From Eubacteriales bacterium (GTDB lineage Bacteria > Bacillota > Clostridia > Christensenellales > Aristaeellaceae), in contig JAQUWD010000002.1 of assembly GCA_028693055.1 (NCBI GenBank), positions 81,019-145,018 on the forward strand: 64,000 bases of DNA, given 5' to 3'. Under the pieces are notes generated by a model. That model made no database searches. It saw only the letters and a program-made list of their open reading frames with translations, and was not told the DNA's origin. The position numbers and the translations under genes were made by a program. Below are positions 62,790 to 64,000 of this stretch, piece by piece; the stretch's first letter is position 1; every line of letters starts with the position of its first letter.

Positions 62790-63842
62790 ATGATCAATAA
62801 AATTGGCATTTTGACCAGCGGTGGAGACAGCCCCGGAATGAACGCGGCTGTAGTGAGCGTTGCCCGTTGTGCGTCCATGCTGGGTATTCAGCTGATGGGC
62901 ATCCGGCGTGGCTACAACGGTCTACTGGGCTTAAGCGACAATCCCGATGATGATATCGCCGCTCTGGATTTGGAAACGGTGCTGGACATTGCCGACCAGC
63001 GAGGTACCTTTTTACGTACGGCTCGCTGCGACGAGTTTAAAAAGCCCGAGGTGCAGCGTCAGTGCGCCAACAACCTCCGGGAGCTGGGCATTGATGCGCT
63101 TGTCGTGATCGGCGGCGACGGCAGCTTTAACGGCGCCATGCATCTATGCGAGCTAGGCATTCCCTGCGTTGGCATTCCCGGCACCATTGACAACGATTTA
63201 GGCTACACCGAGTCTACCTTAGGCTTTGACACTGCCGTCAACGTATGCGTTGAGGCTGTGCGTTCTATCCGCGCCACCAGCCGCAGCCACGACCGTCCCG
63301 CCGTTGTGCAGGTCATGGGCCGCAATTCCGGCGACATCGCCATGCGTACCGCCATTGCCACCGGCGCTGAAATGGTAGTCGTGCCCGAGATGGAATGGGA
63401 TATCGACGTGCTTGCCGCCCGGCTCCAAAGCCTGATTGACCGCGGCAACACCCGCGCCACCTTAATCATCGGCGAGCACTGCTGGCACAAAATGAAGGAA
63501 TTTGACTGGCGCAAGTTCTTAAACGACAACGGCAAGACCGTTTATCCCGGCGAGCCGATCAACGCCGAGCGTCTCGCCAGCATTCTCAAGCGCAAATGCG
63601 GCGGCGTGGAAGCCCGCGCTACCGTCATCGGTTACACCCAGCGCGGCGCACAGCCCACTGCTTACGACAGCGCCTTCGCCTTTGAAGCTGGTCATTTAGC
63701 CGTTCAGCTACTCAACCGCGGCATCACCAACCAAGCCATCGGCGTTCGCCACGGCCGTGTCTTCAACATGCCCTTTGCCGACGCTCTCAGCATGCGCAAG
63801 AACTTCGACCGCGAACTCTACGAGCTCATCAACAAACTCTAA
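62790..63842 (+). CDS. pfkA: ATP-dependent 6-phosphofructokinase
   Basis: This 350-aa enzyme phosphorylates fructose 6-phosphate in glycolysis. It has ILTSGGDSPGMNAAV at the N-terminus, GGDGS at residues 108-112 (Gly in the fourth place marks ATP rather than pyrophosphate use), PGTIDND with the catalytic Asp, and VMGRNSGDIA. The start has AAGGAGCG upstream. Hairpins and a 19-bp repeat follow. Confidence 0.95.
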   Translation: MINKIGILTSGGDSPGMNAAVVSVARCASMLGIQLMGIRRGYNGLLGLSDNPDDDIAALDLETVLDIADQRGTFLRTARCDEFKKPEVQRQCANNLRELGIDALVVIGGDGSFNGAMHLCELGIPCVGIPGTIDNDLGYTESTLGFDTAVNVCVEAVRSIRATSRSHDRPAVVQVMGRNSGDIAMRTAIATGAEMVVVPEMEWDIDVLAARLQSLIDRGNTRATLIIGEHCWHKMKEFDWRKFLNDNGKTVYPGEPINAERLASILKRKCGGVEARATVIGYTQRGAQPTAYDSAFAFEAGHLAVQLLNRGITNQAIGVRHGRVFNMPFADALSMRKNFDRELYELINKL

Positions 63843-63861
63843 GCAGGGGCAGTGCCCCTGC
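63843..63861 (+). terminator. Hairpin directly after pfkA
   Basis: A perfect 8-bp stem GCAGGGGC/GCCCCTGC with a 3-nt loop starts just after the stop codon. No T-run follows. Confidence 0.5.
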
Positions 63862-63866
63862 ACCCC

Positions 63867-63885
63867 GGACTGCTGCGGCAGGGGG
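63867..63885 (+). repeat. 19-bp direct repeat, copy 1
   Basis: This GC-rich 19-mer (starting GGACTGCTGCGG) recurs exactly at 63981-63999, 114 bp downstream, flanking a terminator-like hairpin. Confidence 0.75.
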
Positions 63886-63899
63886 TGGGTTGTGGAATC

Positions 63900-63924
63900 G
63901 CCCCGCGACGAAAGGTCGCGGGGC
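63900..63924. terminator. GC-rich terminator-like hairpin
   Basis: A perfect 10-bp stem GCCCCGCGAC/GTCGCGGGGC with a 5-nt loop is followed by GTTTGC. It lies between the two repeat copies. Confidence 0.6.
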
Positions 63925-63980
63925 GTTTGCATGCTTGGGTTTACGACGAAACGGGAGTGGAGCGTTAGGTATATCCTTTC

Positions 63981-63999
63981 GGACTGCTGCGGCAGGGGG
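63981..63999 (+). repeat. 19-bp direct repeat, copy 2
   Basis: This is an exact copy of 63867-63885 at the right edge of the window. More copies may follow outside it. Confidence 0.75.
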
Positions 64000-64000
64000 G

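Overview
The window looks like chromosomal DNA from a carbohydrate-degrading Bacillota (Clostridia-type) bacterium. Three CUT1 sugar ABC importers lack their own ATPase gene, two are paired with YesM/YesN-type two-component systems, and EpsG, DUF1836, flotillin, VTC/DUF4956 and a split MetH with a separate reactivation protein are also present. Ribosome binding sites are strong AGGAGG-like sequences, and overlapping ATGA/GTGA/TTGA junctions are common. A gut or rumen lineage near Christensenellales/Oscillospirales is my guess from style only. No plasmid, phage, integrase, CRISPR array, intact IS or tRNA gene was seen.

Layout. 1-8884: sugar importer (permease cut by the left edge, permease, binding protein), a terminator, a histidine kinase/response regulator pair, a HAD phosphatase and a GH3 glycosidase. 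9320-11298: AraC regulator divergent from a quinone oxidoreductase. 11642-15190 (minus): a galactonate-type catabolic operon (5'-truncated SDR, DgoD-like dehydratase, KDPG-type aldolase, second enolase-superfamily dehydratase) ending in a strong terminator. 15244-21493: a second importer without a binding protein, its two-component system, a lactonase-fold protein and an aldose epimerase. 21494-22100: non-coding, with a diverged 5S rRNA-like sequence. 22101-29782: GNAT, DUF1836, SGNH hydrolase, EpsG-like membrane protein, a secreted Cys-rich protein, a DUF6056-like membrane protein and a flotillin. 30223-37160: membrane-anchored AraC regulator, a third importer (LplB/YtcP/LplA type) and a metallophosphoesterase. 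37648-40833: VTC polyphosphate polymerase-like protein, DUF4956 and a Cthe_2159-like secreted protein. 40958-43228 (minus): uppP, flippase-like and GtrA membrane proteins. 43279-48210 (minus): methionine operon metA-metF-activation protein-metH, with metF broken by an in-frame TAA. 48331-54884 (minus): a membrane protein followed by a very large secreted SH3/BACON/C39-like protein whose frame is broken by three stops and a 1-nt shift. 55188-63842: M28 peptidase, second DUF6056-like protein, ROK sugar kinase, NagD-like HAD, UvrC, AraC and phosphofructokinase.

Functionally, most of the window serves sugar sensing and uptake, feeding hexonate dehydration/aldol cleavage and glycolysis, together with cell-surface building (EpsG, DUF6056, GtrA, flippase, UppP). 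The most notable observations are the multiply interrupted giant surface protein, the nonsense codon in metF, the truncated SDR at a promoterless junction, the orphan 5S-like sequence, and an uncharacterised secreted protein with repeated CGxHYLC modules.
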